Notes under the pieces: generated by a model | The model's input: the letters and a program-made list of their open reading frames with translations, nothing else | Databases searched by the model: none | Told to the model about the DNA's origin: nothing | Origin: Rubrolithibacter danxiaensis | Lineage (GTDB): Bacteria > Bacteroidota > Bacteroidia > Sphingobacteriales > Sphingobacteriaceae | DNA: 64,000 nt | NCBI RefSeq assembly: GCF_047272945.1 | Contig: NZ_JBKOPS010000005.1 | Location: 186,001-250,000, forward strand | Reading direction: 5' to 3' | Shown here: one piece after another, positions 26,918 to 36,042 of the stretch | Layout: every line of letters begins with the position of its first letter | Numbering within the stretch: position 1 is the first letter of the stretch | Translations under genes and position numbers: made by a program

Positions 26918-27727
26918 TTATATTCTTTTGCCCCTTTTTCTTTTTAGAGATTTCTTCAACTTGTTTTTCTCCAACTGCTTTTCCCGCTCGCGGTTTGTTT
27001 TGACTAGCTTAGGAAGGTTTGTCTGTTCGATTGGAATTACGTTGGCTTGAAGGTTTTTAAGAATAGGATATTTTACCAGCATATCCTTGTAATCCATTCC
27101 ATATTCTCTAGCGGCTGCAACAGGATCAAGCTTACGCTCAAAAGGGATTTCAATGAGTACTACTCCCCGCGGCACTTCTTTTATTCTGGCAGGATCGATG
27201 TCAATAACTTGATGAGACGCAGGGTGATAATATGCAAGATATTTCTCCTGTTCAATTACATAATGCAGATCATGTAAGCGTATGCTGGTACTGAAATCAT
27301 CTTTGGGACGTAACTCTTTTAGCCTGAAATCAACAATAAAATCATGACCGGCTATATTAATCATCGGAAGTTTCCCATTTAACCGTTCCTGTAACAACTT
27401 CTTATCAACTATAATATCAAAGTCTGTTTTATCCTTAAGTGATAAGACAGGTATGCTATACTTTTCCGCCATTCCTGCCGGGTCCAGGGTAACCATTTGC
27501 GGTACTTGTACTTCTCTTGCATTTTTTGGATCTGCTGTAAACGAGAAGGGAATGTTTTTTGTTGACAAGTCGTACCGGAAAGTGTAATGCGATTCTTTGT
27601 ACTGCATATCTTCAAATAGAATCACGTTCTCCGGTTTATCTGCCTGCCGCAGCTGGCCTTGTTGTACATCCACAATGAACTCAGTGCCTTCAATTATATG
27701 TATTGGTAGTTGCCTTTTCATAAACAT
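26918..27727 (-). CDS. conserved conjugative-element protein with two repeats
   Basis: A 269-aa protein I cannot name, conserved at this place in Bacteroidota elements. It contains an internal duplication: IIEGTEFIVDVQQGQLRQ (residues about 9-26) and INIAGHDFIVDFRLKELRP (about 123-141) are similar, each followed by a strand-rich part. The middle KFSIPVL-like segment is not a known motif. The C-terminus is strongly basic (KLKKSLKRKRGKR), fitting nucleic-acid contact. No signal peptide, so cytoplasmic. Confidence 0.65.
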   Translation of the reverse strand: MFMKRQLPIHIIEGTEFIVDVQQGQLRQADKPENVILFEDMQYKESHYTFRYDLSTKNIPFSFTADPKNAREVQVPQMVTLDPAGMAEKYSIPVLSLKDKTDFDIIVDKKLLQERLNGKLPMINIAGHDFIVDFRLKELRPKDDFSTSIRLHDLHYVIEQEKYLAYYHPASHQVIDIDPARIKEVPRGVVLIEIPFERKLDPVAAAREYGMDYKDMLVKYPILKNLQANVIPIEQTNLPKLVKTNREREKQLEKNKLKKSLKRKRGKRI

Positions 27728-27757
27728 TCTCTTTTAAACACACTATTTATTTTTTAT

Positions 27758-28072
27758 TCATCGGCTAAAAAAATACTTTCTGGTTCTTGATTTTATAGTT
27801 TTTGGAATGCTTCGGTTCGCCAGCTTTTTCATCATTCCGTATTCCCCATAGGTATTACTAAGTGCATAAATCTTTATCGTCAAAACTGTTCCCGCTGCCA
27901 GGACAATGCTTATGCAGACGAAGGAGTTAATCCCGAGGATATATAGAATTGCGAAAAGAATGAGCAGGGCAATCACGCAGCCTCCGAAATACCAGATATA
28001 TTGCGCTTTGAGCCCTTTAAATTCTATTGACTTATTTATTCCTTTATTGATTTGATATATACTGTTACTCAT
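27758..28072 (-). CDS. traF: conjugal transfer protein TraF (DUF4133)
   Basis: A 104-aa inner-membrane protein of the DUF4133 family (VirB3-like). Two membrane helices (about 28-47 and 51-69: IWYFGGCVIALLILFAILYI, SFVCISIVLAAGTVLTIKIY) are followed by a basic tail ending RSIPKTIKSRTRKYFFSR. The N-terminal YQINKGINKSIEFKGLKAQYI is the family signature. It is 10 nt after the methylase/helicase gene. Confidence 0.9.
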   Translation of the reverse strand: MSNSIYQINKGINKSIEFKGLKAQYIWYFGGCVIALLILFAILYILGINSFVCISIVLAAGTVLTIKIYALSNTYGEYGMMKKLANRSIPKTIKSRTRKYFFSR

Positions 28073-28082
28073 AGCTTTTCTT

Positions 28083-31000
28083 TTAAAATCTTAGTCTGTT
28101 ATGCCGCTTTATGCGTGGTTCTTGTAAAGTTTGATTTTGAAAATTTTCCCTACCCTGCAAGCTGAAACTGCTTGATTTTGCCATCACCGTCTGTGCTGCA
28201 GTATCTTTTTCCGGAATCATCTGAATAATGGGGGGTTCTTTTTCCAGCCTTTCCGGCTCATTCTGAATCAGTCCGTTTTGCTTCATTTGATTTTCCTGAA
28301 TTTTTATGGCAATCTCTCTTTCCAATCTGGATAGTTCACTTTTCATCTCCTGTAATTCAGTCTCTTTCTCAAAAGGCTTAGCTGCTATCTGCGTGACCAT
28401 TGGAATATTATGCTCCAGTTCCTGTAAAGTCTTTTGATATTTCTCTTTCAGGTTGTCTACCCGGTCAATAGCGTTTAGGAAATGGCGGGCGGCAAGTTTT
28501 GGATTATCGGAATTCGGAATCCCATGATTGTAAGTGTATTTGATGCCATTTTCTGAGCGCTGAGCATAAAAGGAATTGGAGTATCTATATTCAAATATTC
28601 CCTTTTCTTCATAAGCCTCTCGCTGCCTTCGTATGTACAGTGAAAAGCCATAGAGCGTACCAATTCGCTTTGTGTCATCCTCTCCATCATTGGGATTCCA
28701 TGTTTGATGAAGTTTAATCAAATGCCTGCCGATGTCTTCAGCATTAGTACCGTTAAAACCATTTATCTGAATCGGATTGGCTTTCGTCCCATCTTTTTCA
28801 TGCTGCAGCTTGCCTTTATAGAACGTGTCATCATCAGTCAGTTTTTCTAATGTTTTGACTGTATTTGATTTTTCAGTCTGCATATCTTCTAACTGATATT
28901 TGGAGCGGGACACCTCACGGTAATGAGCTGTTTTCAAACTTTCCATCACTGCGATTTTCTTTTCTAACCGGGACTTTTCAAGGAGAGATGTATCGCCGGA
29001 AAGAATGGCTATGTATTCGGAGAAGTTCATTCCGCTTTTTTCATCGACAGCTCCTTCATCTATCGTGCGTACATTCAGTTCACAATTTTTCATCTGGCTG
29101 ATGAACGTTTGTTTATTCTTGAGCAGGTTAAACTTGTAATTATCCAGTGACTGCTCAACCGCATAGATGTAATTGTGCACTTTATTTTCGTAGTATTTTT
29201 TAGCAATCAGGTTTCCCTGCCTTGCGCCGCGTCCGTTCCGCTGTTCCAATTCTGATGGTTTCCAAGGAATATCCAAATGATGCATAGCTACTACTCGCTG
29301 CTGTACATTTAAACCTGTTCCTGCTTTTTCGGTGCTGCCGAGTAAGACACGTATTTCTCCGGAATTCATTTTCCGGAAAAGCTCCGGCTTTTGTTTATCA
29401 GTCCAGTTATGGATGTAGGTTATTTCGTGAACGGGAATATTGAAATCTCTTATTAATTTCTCTTTTACGGCATCGTAAATATTAAAAGCATCTGGCTTTG
29501 GTGTGCCGATATCAGAGAATACAATTTGAGTGCCTTTATTCAGATTGGTTTTGTTATATATTTCAGCAATCATTCTGGCACAAACATTAACTTTGTTTTC
29601 AGGATGGTCCTCATAACGCCGTTCATCTATGAGACGCATATCTGAAGCCATCTTTCTAGCATAATTAGTTGCAATCAGCATGCGCCCTTTATCTTCCTCT
29701 TCGCTTAGCTTTCCTCTGCCAATTAATGTTCCGTCACCGGTTTTAGCAAACTGCATCAGGTTTTTAATGAACTCCCTTTGCTCAGGCGTAGGCGTAATAT
29801 TTACCAGGGTTTCATCCAGGGCAGGCTTATCCAGGTTGATATGTTTTGCAGTTTTATAATCAGTAATTTCATTATAGAATAATGCCAGTTCCGGAACTTT
29901 GATGAAATGGCGGAAACGCTCTTTGGCAATTATTTCATTTGTTACTGAAAATTCGAAATCAGTTGTTTTTCGTGCAAATACAGCAGCCCATCCATCGAAG
30001 TTTTCAATACGCTGCCTCTCCATTTCTTTAGGCCGCAGGTATTTGAACAATAAATACATCTCTGTCAAACTGTTCGATATAGGCGTACCTGATAAAAAAG
30101 TAACACACAAATCGGCATTGAACTTTTCCTGCAAGGTACGTACGGCAAAAAGCATATTTAAAGCTTTTTGGCTGCCTTCCATATTGCCTAAACCTGCTAC
30201 GCGATTATGCCTGGTCGTAAATGTCAGATTCTTGAACTTATGAGCTTCATCCACGAAAAGATGGTCAATGCCCATTTCTTTAAAGTTTATTCCGGAATCT
30301 TTCTTTTGTTCAATTTCATTCAGCACCGTTTTAAGCTTGCCCTGTAGATTGTTTTTCCGTACCTCCAGGCCCTTCAGCATCTTTTTAGAAATGTCGCCTC
30401 CTAAGTCTTTCAGGGTTTCCAAATCACGTTCAACATTATCTAATTCAACTTGGAATATCTCTCTTTGTATCTCGGGTGATTGCGGTATTTTACCAAATTG
30501 GTCATGAGTGAGGATGATACAATCCCAATTGTTGTTCTTGATTTCATGAAATAGCCTTAATCTTTTCGCAGGAGTAAAATCATTTTTACCTGGAGCCAGG
30601 ATACGGGCATTTGGGTATGCTTTTCGATAGGTTTCGGCAATTTGGTCAACATTTGCTTTTAGGGCCAGTATTGCTGGTTTATGCACAATGCCTAAGCGCT
30701 TCATTTCAGTTGCCGCCACAATCATAGTCAGCGTTTTTCCCAAGCCTACTTCATGGTCTATTAATGCACCGCGGTTCTGCATAATCCGCCAGACGGCATT
30801 CTTTTGAGAACTGTATAAGTCCTGAATACCTAATCTTTTCCTGTCTAATCCCGGAAAGCTTAAATGACTGCCATCGTATTCACGCAGCACGTAGCAATTG
30901 AAGGTATTGTTGTATAAGTTTTCCAGATATTTTTTATCCGAATCCGGCAACTCCTTTAACCAGTTAACAAACCCGTTTCGAATATTTTCAATCTTTTGAT

Positions 31001-33665
31001 GAGCAAGCTGTATTGCTTCATTGTCTGGCACCCGGATGGTTTTTCCCTCACCGGCGGAAATTTCATAAGTAAAGAAAGGTGTCGTATTTTCTAAGGCATG
31101 CTCCAGAATGGTATAGCCGTAAGTCGTTCTTCCGCTTTTTGGCGTTACAGCATATTCCTGAGTTACTTTTGCATTGTATCCCGATGTGTTTACTTTAAAG
31201 GCATCTAGAGAAGAAAAGTAATTAATACTGGTATTCTGTTCAAAAAGTTGATTTGCAAAGCGCTCATAGTATGAAATGGGTATCCATCTTTCGCCCAAAT
31301 TGAAATCCAGTAATTCAAATGGAATTCTTTCAGGCTGTACTTTAGTAATGGCTTCCAGGCTCCTTTGCAGCTGCACATCATCCGGATTTTCTTTTACTTT
31401 CTGCTCTGCTGTCTTTAGTTTTGCAACCACATTGCCGCTTAAATATTTATCGTTTGTTTCCCAGGTTTGAGCAGCCGGGTCAAGATAAATATGGGAGCCT
31501 AACGCTGTTATAGTTTCTGCTTCTGTTTTTCCGATTGCAGCGGCTATAAAATCAATATTGACATTTCCGGTTTCGTTCAGGCTGCGGGAAAGGGCTTCCA
31601 CCGGATCATCGGTTACCAAACGTTCCTGCTTTTGAATGATGGATTGGTGTAGGATGTCGGCTTTTACAAACTTTTCACCCTCTTTCCTTTCCAGAGAAGA
31701 AAGGACGAGAAACCCAAATGCAGTATCATTAGCAATCAGTGTACGATTGTCTGGTCTGTTCAGAAACCCATATTGAGAAATGAAACTTTCGTACCTTTCA
31801 TTCAGGGTTTTTCTCTCCATATCATCGACTGGCTTACCAGTCAGTTCCTTTTCTGCTAACTCCAGATAGCGATCTCGGATACCTATATAACCCTCATAAA
31901 ATGTTTTATTATTCTGCTTATATAAAGGTTGAAAAGAGGCCTGTTTAAAATCGGTATCAGGATTATTTATTGTTCCGATCTGTCCTTGATGGAAAACTAA
32001 GGTGCCTTCTTTATAAAACGGTTTTAGTTCGGGGAAGAATTGAGGCGTAATCCGTTTTAAGTCAAAAGCTCCTTCCAGGCTTTTATCGCCTTCATAGATG
32101 TAAGCATGATTATATTGTTTAAGCTGATTGGAAAGGTTTTTTAACTTCTGGCTTAACAGAGGAGCATTCATCCAGTTAGCGGGGAAGCTGATTTCTTCCA
32201 CATTGGAATAAAGCTTATATAAATATCTGTTTGATTTGTCCTGCCTGGCAGTTAATAATACAATGCTTTCATGTTCGGGATGGTCGGTGGTTTTCGCTAT
32301 ACCTATGATGCGTGCAGTTTGTTTTTGCACTAAAGCAGTATCAAGGTCGCTGAGATAAGCCATTGCCCGGTTAATGGGTTCAGCAGGAGCGGTATCAAAT
32401 AAGCCCAACTGCACCGGAACGAGTTCTTCCTTACTTTCGGGAACTTTCAAAAAGGTAAGCTTTTGTCCACCCGGCTCAGGTATTATCGCCTTTATGCTTT
32501 GTGCCTGATGAAACTTGCTTTCATCAAAACGATTGCTAATGCCTTCGCTGATTATAGCTTGCAGTTTTTCAGAAATGTTGTTAATGTCCCCATGCTGCCA
32601 GACGGTTTGATGTGCATTACCATACTGATTCTTTCCAGCCTTTATTTCGTTACCTATAAAAATTTCAGGATGCTGATGGATATAGGCATTAATGTGATAC
32701 CTGCCGAATTCATTTTTTTGTTCAATTGTTTCAGCCAGGTGTTTTTCTTCAGTAGAGATTCCGGGTTTCTTTTCATTCTTCTGAACAATCAGCAAATGAT
32801 TAGGAGCTTCCGTATTACCGGTATCTTTCATTAAGTTATCCGGCATTACTGTCAGGCTTAGAAAGTCGGCCTTTTCAAACAAGTATTCCCTTGCCGCTTT
32901 ATTCGAAGGGCTGTTTAAAAAAGCATCTGTGGTGACATAAGCCAATAAGCCTCCATCAGCAATTTTGTCTAAGCCTTTTGCAAAAAAGTAATTGTGGATT
33001 TTTCCGGAAAGATGCTTATCAGGGAAAGCTTCATCATAGACTGAAAAGTTTCCGAAGGGAATATTGCTTACAATCAGGTCATATTTCCCATTGTCATTAA
33101 CCGGAGCTTCTTCAAATCCGGTAATATGAACTTTTGCCGGAATATCCATCGTACTGCTCAAAGCCTGAAGGACACGTCCGGTCAGCTGGTCTTTCTCTAC
33201 TGCAGTTATTTGCTGCAGATTTGAAAATGATTTTGCAGCCTCTGTAAGAAATATCCCGGCACCGGCACTTGGTTCATAAATCTGGCGAGGCTGAATATCC
33301 TGTTCCTTTAAAACTTGATATAAGGTTTGGGGTACAATAGCCGGTGTATAGAATGCAGTTAATACACTGGTTTTAATAGAGGCAACAATTTCTTTGTACT
33401 GCTTCTCATTGAAATGCTGTTTAAGAAGATTATGCAGTTCTATGATTTTAGGATGCAGGCGCAGGTCGTTATCCGCTGCACTTAGTTTTACCCATTCTTC
33501 TTTTTCAGCAGTAGGATAGAGTACCGCTTTAATACCACCAAAGCCCGAATAGTTTTTTAGCGTATCCACCTGCTGAGGAGATAAGGCTTTGTCCTTCTCC
33601 CATTCCAAAGCAATACGGATAGCCGCTATATTATCGTTTAATTTTTGCAAAAGATTGTAAGCCAT
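28083..33665 (-). CDS. N-6 DNA methylase / SNF2-type helicase fusion
   Basis: A very large 1860-aa protein. The N-terminal quarter is a methyltransferase-like fold: SAM-binding YEPSAGAGIFLTEAA (near residues 139-153) and a catalytic NIPFG motif (near 202) in place of the common NPPY/F. The central part is an SF2 helicase: Walker A-like HEVGLGKT (near 973), DEAH (near 1137), LSGTPISNS, and QRNGRGARQGN motif VI. A helical C-terminus follows. Such proteins occur in Bacteroidota conjugative elements, perhaps protecting incoming DNA. No restriction nuclease motif was seen. Confidence 0.85.
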   Translation of the reverse strand: MAYNLLQKLNDNIAAIRIALEWEKDKALSPQQVDTLKNYSGFGGIKAVLYPTAEKEEWVKLSAADNDLRLHPKIIELHNLLKQHFNEKQYKEIVASIKTSVLTAFYTPAIVPQTLYQVLKEQDIQPRQIYEPSAGAGIFLTEAAKSFSNLQQITAVEKDQLTGRVLQALSSTMDIPAKVHITGFEEAPVNDNGKYDLIVSNIPFGNFSVYDEAFPDKHLSGKIHNYFFAKGLDKIADGGLLAYVTTDAFLNSPSNKAAREYLFEKADFLSLTVMPDNLMKDTGNTEAPNHLLIVQKNEKKPGISTEEKHLAETIEQKNEFGRYHINAYIHQHPEIFIGNEIKAGKNQYGNAHQTVWQHGDINNISEKLQAIISEGISNRFDESKFHQAQSIKAIIPEPGGQKLTFLKVPESKEELVPVQLGLFDTAPAEPINRAMAYLSDLDTALVQKQTARIIGIAKTTDHPEHESIVLLTARQDKSNRYLYKLYSNVEEISFPANWMNAPLLSQKLKNLSNQLKQYNHAYIYEGDKSLEGAFDLKRITPQFFPELKPFYKEGTLVFHQGQIGTINNPDTDFKQASFQPLYKQNNKTFYEGYIGIRDRYLELAEKELTGKPVDDMERKTLNERYESFISQYGFLNRPDNRTLIANDTAFGFLVLSSLERKEGEKFVKADILHQSIIQKQERLVTDDPVEALSRSLNETGNVNIDFIAAAIGKTEAETITALGSHIYLDPAAQTWETNDKYLSGNVVAKLKTAEQKVKENPDDVQLQRSLEAITKVQPERIPFELLDFNLGERWIPISYYERFANQLFEQNTSINYFSSLDAFKVNTSGYNAKVTQEYAVTPKSGRTTYGYTILEHALENTTPFFTYEISAGEGKTIRVPDNEAIQLAHQKIENIRNGFVNWLKELPDSDKKYLENLYNNTFNCYVLREYDGSHLSFPGLDRKRLGIQDLYSSQKNAVWRIMQNRGALIDHEVGLGKTLTMIVAATEMKRLGIVHKPAILALKANVDQIAETYRKAYPNARILAPGKNDFTPAKRLRLFHEIKNNNWDCIILTHDQFGKIPQSPEIQREIFQVELDNVERDLETLKDLGGDISKKMLKGLEVRKNNLQGKLKTVLNEIEQKKDSGINFKEMGIDHLFVDEAHKFKNLTFTTRHNRVAGLGNMEGSQKALNMLFAVRTLQEKFNADLCVTFLSGTPISNSLTEMYLLFKYLRPKEMERQRIENFDGWAAVFARKTTDFEFSVTNEIIAKERFRHFIKVPELALFYNEITDYKTAKHINLDKPALDETLVNITPTPEQREFIKNLMQFAKTGDGTLIGRGKLSEEEDKGRMLIATNYARKMASDMRLIDERRYEDHPENKVNVCARMIAEIYNKTNLNKGTQIVFSDIGTPKPDAFNIYDAVKEKLIRDFNIPVHEITYIHNWTDKQKPELFRKMNSGEIRVLLGSTEKAGTGLNVQQRVVAMHHLDIPWKPSELEQRNGRGARQGNLIAKKYYENKVHNYIYAVEQSLDNYKFNLLKNKQTFISQMKNCELNVRTIDEGAVDEKSGMNFSEYIAILSGDTSLLEKSRLEKKIAVMESLKTAHYREVSRSKYQLEDMQTEKSNTVKTLEKLTDDDTFYKGKLQHEKDGTKANPIQINGFNGTNAEDIGRHLIKLHQTWNPNDGEDDTKRIGTLYGFSLYIRRQREAYEEKGIFEYRYSNSFYAQRSENGIKYTYNHGIPNSDNPKLAARHFLNAIDRVDNLKEKYQKTLQELEHNIPMVTQIAAKPFEKETELQEMKSELSRLEREIAIKIQENQMKQNGLIQNEPERLEKEPPIIQMIPEKDTAAQTVMAKSSSFSLQGRENFQNQTLQEPRIKRHNRLRF

Positions 33666-33722
33666 ACCTCACGTTCCAATTCTCACTAATCGCTTTAATA
33701 TTGTCCGAAACCGACACCTGTT

Positions 33723-34184
33723 TTAAAAGGTGTCGGTTATTTTATTATCTGCCTTCAGGTATTGGTGTATTGTTCCCGCAATCGCATAATACAGCGACCG
33801 GTCATCTTCGTTTTCTTCAGTAAATCCCAATGTTTCAAATACTGGTTTGCCGGCATTAATGAGATTTACTATTTCATAGGTCAGCGTGCCGGTTTCTTTC
33901 ATCAGCAGAAAGTCAGGCTTAAACTCTTCTTCCAGTAAACTTCGAATGTAATTGAACTTTGACGGCCGAAGGTCTTTGGTCAGCGCATTCAGGCATAGTT
34001 CTTCAACAATATAAGCCGGTTTGTTTTCTGACAGTAATGCTTCAAGGAAGGGTTGAATGGCCGCTACCTTTTGCTCTAAGTACTGTGTTACCGAAAAATC
34101 CAATTGCAACTCAATCAATACATCCGGATTGTTATTGATTATATAGGCCCGAAGCTTTTCAATTAACAGTGTTTGCATGACCAA
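33723..34184 (-). CDS. conserved conjugative-element protein
   Basis: A 153-aa cytoplasmic, mainly helical protein of a family common beside traE in Bacteroidota elements. Its landmarks are PAYIVEELCLNALTKDLRPS, followed by NYIRSLLEEEF, and GTLTYEIVNLIN. No catalytic motif is visible. It is 7 nt from traE and 57 nt before the methylase/helicase gene, and lies in the tra operon. Function unknown. Confidence 0.7.
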   Translation of the reverse strand: MVMQTLLIEKLRAYIINNNPDVLIELQLDFSVTQYLEQKVAAIQPFLEALLSENKPAYIVEELCLNALTKDLRPSKFNYIRSLLEEEFKPDFLLMKETGTLTYEIVNLINAGKPVFETLGFTEENEDDRSLYYAIAGTIHQYLKADNKITDTF

Positions 34185-34190
34185 AGAGAT

Positions 34191-34529
34191 TTAAATACCG
34201 AAGAAGGATTTAATGACAGTAGCAACAACTACCAGAAATACACAGCTTCCAAACCAGGCGGCGGCAACTTTTCCGGTATCCTGATCTCCGGCATTCCATT
34301 TTTGATAAACTTTAACCGCACCAATCAGCCCTAATAAGGCGCCTACGGCGTACATCAGATTAGTTCCTGAATCAAAATAGCTGCGAACCTGAGTATTCGC
34401 TGCTTCAATGCCGGCGTTTCCATCCTGAGCTGCCGCAGCAAAATGATAAGCTGTTAAAATAAGGGCAGCACCAATGGATTTTAGCTGTTTACGGGTAAGT
34501 CTTTTAAATTTCCATACACACATTTTCAT
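34191..34529 (-). CDS. traE: conjugal transfer protein TraE (DUF4134, VirB2-like)
   Basis: A 112-aa small pilin-like protein of the DUF4134 family. A long signal segment ends around AAAAQ (residue 35). Two hydrophobic helices follow (about 56-72 and 89-109): NLMYAVGALLGLIGAVKVYQ, and AAWFGSCVFLVVVATVIKSF. The KVYQKWNAGDQDTGK linker is the family hallmark. It is probably the pilus/pore subunit. Confidence 0.92.
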   Translation of the reverse strand: MKMCVWKFKRLTRKQLKSIGAALILTAYHFAAAAQDGNAGIEAANTQVRSYFDSGTNLMYAVGALLGLIGAVKVYQKWNAGDQDTGKVAAAWFGSCVFLVVVATVIKSFFGI

Positions 34530-34567
34530 AACACACTATTTAAAAGTTAAAAATTACTTAAGTTAAA

Positions 34568-34655
34568 AAGCGGAGGGTAACTACTGTTTCACTACCCTTT
34601 ATCATCCTCACCTTGCCTATAGCACAGGGTTGAACAGGAGTTAACTCCTCCGCTT
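34568..34655 (-). promoter_or_regulatory. structured intergenic RNA/attenuator candidate
   Basis: On the minus strand AAGCGGAGG pairs with CCTCCGCTT (34647-34655 with 34568-34576), and the pairing is followed by TTTTT. Inside it lie a GGGTA...TACCC hairpin (34575-34597) and a 14-bp palindrome AGGAGTTAACTCCT (34636-34649) that would compete with the outer stem. Alternate pairings upstream of traE suggest attenuation or a processed RNA. This is inference from pairing only. Confidence 0.45.
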
Positions 34656-34662
34656 GGTTCCG

Positions 34663-35139
34663 TTATACTTCATTCCACAACTTCACTACCTCATCCTCAC
34701 TGAGTATAATGGAACCATATTTTGCACATTCCGAAGTGATCAGTTCATTAATGGCTGACTGGAATGGAGAAATTTTTAATGCAGGATATTCTTTAAGAAT
34801 CAGGTAGAGATATTGAGAGAACTCCTGCTTAAGGGCTTTTTTATCAGAAGCATCTTTGACAGCCTCTTTCAGCCTGCTTACAAGATGTTCTACTTCCTGA
34901 AATGGGTTATCTTCGGTAGATTGAACACTGTTCTCGAAAGATTCTGATTGATCCAGTTTTGTATTATTTGAATAGCAAGACAAAGGCTTATTAAGGTCAG
35001 GAGTAACTTGCAGCTTTCGTTTATCAACCAGATTTTTAAGATCCTGATAGTAAAACCATATTCCGACGAATAGGTAATAGATGGTTAAGAGAAGGATAAT
35101 TACAATGAAGTAATTTGTCCAGGTGATGTTTGTAAACAT
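34663..35139 (-). CDS. membrane protein, first gene of the tra operon
   Basis: A 158-aa protein with one N-terminal membrane helix (about 10-30; NYFIVIILLLTIYYLFVGIW) and a cytoplasmic polar, helical domain with EVEHLVSRLKEAVKDAS and QYLYLILKEYPALKISP. Similar proteins are often found beside traE in Bacteroidota elements. It has no catalytic motif. The gene is the first of the operon and lies about 85 nt downstream of the candidate promoter. Confidence 0.7.
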   Translation of the reverse strand: MFTNITWTNYFIVIILLLTIYYLFVGIWFYYQDLKNLVDKRKLQVTPDLNKPLSCYSNNTKLDQSESFENSVQSTEDNPFQEVEHLVSRLKEAVKDASDKKALKQEFSQYLYLILKEYPALKISPFQSAINELITSECAKYGSIILSEDEVVKLWNEV

Positions 35140-35222
35140 GGGCTTCGTTTTTTGTTTTCCACTTAATCAATCCGAATTATTCAGGTAGCTGTTTTCGATT
35201 CGGGTTGCTTACAATTACATCA

Positions 35223-35254
35223 CAAAGGAACATCAGCCTGATGCGCTTAACAAG
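35223..35254 (-). promoter_or_regulatory. candidate tra operon promoter
   Basis: On the minus strand CTTG (35254-35251), a 20-nt spacer and TTCCTTTG (35230-35223) fit the Bacteroidota -33/-7 layout with one mismatch in the -7 box. It is about 85 nt from the first gene of the operon, and its upstream edge is next to the GGGTACAA repeats. Confidence 0.45.
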
Positions 35255-35266
35255 TCCAACTTTTTG

Positions 35267-35294
35267 TTGTACCCAATTTTGTACCCTTGTACCC
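35267..35294 (-). promoter_or_regulatory. three GGGTACAA direct repeats (operator candidate)
   Basis: GGGTACAA occurs exactly three times on the minus strand (35294-35287, 35286-35279, 35274-35267). The first two copies abut, and the third is 4 nt further. The last ends 12 nt upstream of the candidate -33 box, the usual place for an activator or repressor. Confidence 0.75.
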
Positions 35295-35491
35295 TGTTGA
35301 TTATCAGCAAGAAAAATTTTAAAAAAACATAAAAATTCGATAAAAAGGATTTTTTGTATTAATCATGAGAAGTACTTTTTCAAAAAGAAAAAACATTAAA
35401 ATAAAAAAGGTATTATTTTAAATTGAAGCCTTGAAAGAGCATATTCTATTTATGGTTCAAGCAATATTTATCTCTTATTTGGATTAATATT

Positions 35492-36022
35492 ATGTCTTTA
35501 AAGCCCTATGCAAAATTAACCTGGTGGCAAATAGCGTTGATATCAATTGCAGCATCTGCTATAGGAGGTTTGGTAAGCAGACGATCTTCAAAAAAAGAAA
35601 GAAAAGTCTATAATGAAGAGCTTGAGCAAGCACCCTGGGCTCCTCCCGGCTGGGTATTTGCTCCTGCCTGGACAATAAATAACTTCTTTGTGTTATTAGG
35701 ATTACAAAGGCTACTGTTATCGAATATTTCTGATCGTAAAAAACTCATGGTTTTACAAGCAATGATATGGGTTATATTCTTTTCTTTTGGATATATATAT
35801 ATATATTTTAATAAAAAAAGTTCGACTCTTGCTGCTATATGGACAATATCTGATATGGCACTTGCTATGTCAAGTTTTATCATAGCCTACAGGCCGGATA
35901 AAAAATTAGCATTCTGTTACCTGCCATTATTTATGTGGACAACATTTGCAGGTACGGTAGCAGTCTATCAGGCACTTAAAAATCCAGATCCTGTGTTTAA
36001 AACTGAAGCCTTGCTTGATTGA
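35492..36022 (+). CDS. TspO/MBR family protein
   Basis: A 176-aa five-helix membrane protein of the TspO/MBR (translocator protein) family, linked to tetrapyrrole and stress responses in bacteria. The signature WAPPGWVFAPAWTINNFFVLLG (about 49-70) is clear, followed by further membrane helices. A (AT)8 run at 35791-35806 encodes YIYIYF within a helix. The start ATG at 35492 is preceded by an AT-rich leader. It is divergent from the tra operon. Confidence 0.85.
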   Translation: MSLKPYAKLTWWQIALISIAASAIGGLVSRRSSKKERKVYNEELEQAPWAPPGWVFAPAWTINNFFVLLGLQRLLLSNISDRKKLMVLQAMIWVIFFSFGYIYIYFNKKSSTLAAIWTISDMALAMSSFIIAYRPDKKLAFCYLPLFMWTTFAGTVAVYQALKNPDPVFKTEALLD

Positions 36023-36042
36023 ATGAGTAAAACGTGTTCTGA

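Larger units (their letters stand above)
35140..35491. other. gene-free boundary region of the element
   Basis: A 352-nt AT-rich stretch. The left part holds the candidate tra promoter and GGGTACAA repeats. The right part is a poly-A/T-rich leader before tspO. I found no tRNA fragment or clear attachment repeat here, so the right end of the element is not located. Confidence 0.6.

Noticed and set aside
35267..35294. GGGTACAA repeats as a CRISPR leader or replication iteron
   Set aside because: Only three 8-bp copies, next to a promoter; no replication gene nearby.
35140..35491. Second attachment site of the element (tRNA 3' end copy)
   Set aside because: I found no repeat of the tRNA-Lys 3' sequence by eye in this region; serine recombinases need only a short core, so this does not exclude it.
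35791..35806. The (AT)8 run as a phase-variation tract
   Set aside because: It lies within the reading frame of tspO and encodes a Tyr/Ile helix; there is no sign that it shifts.
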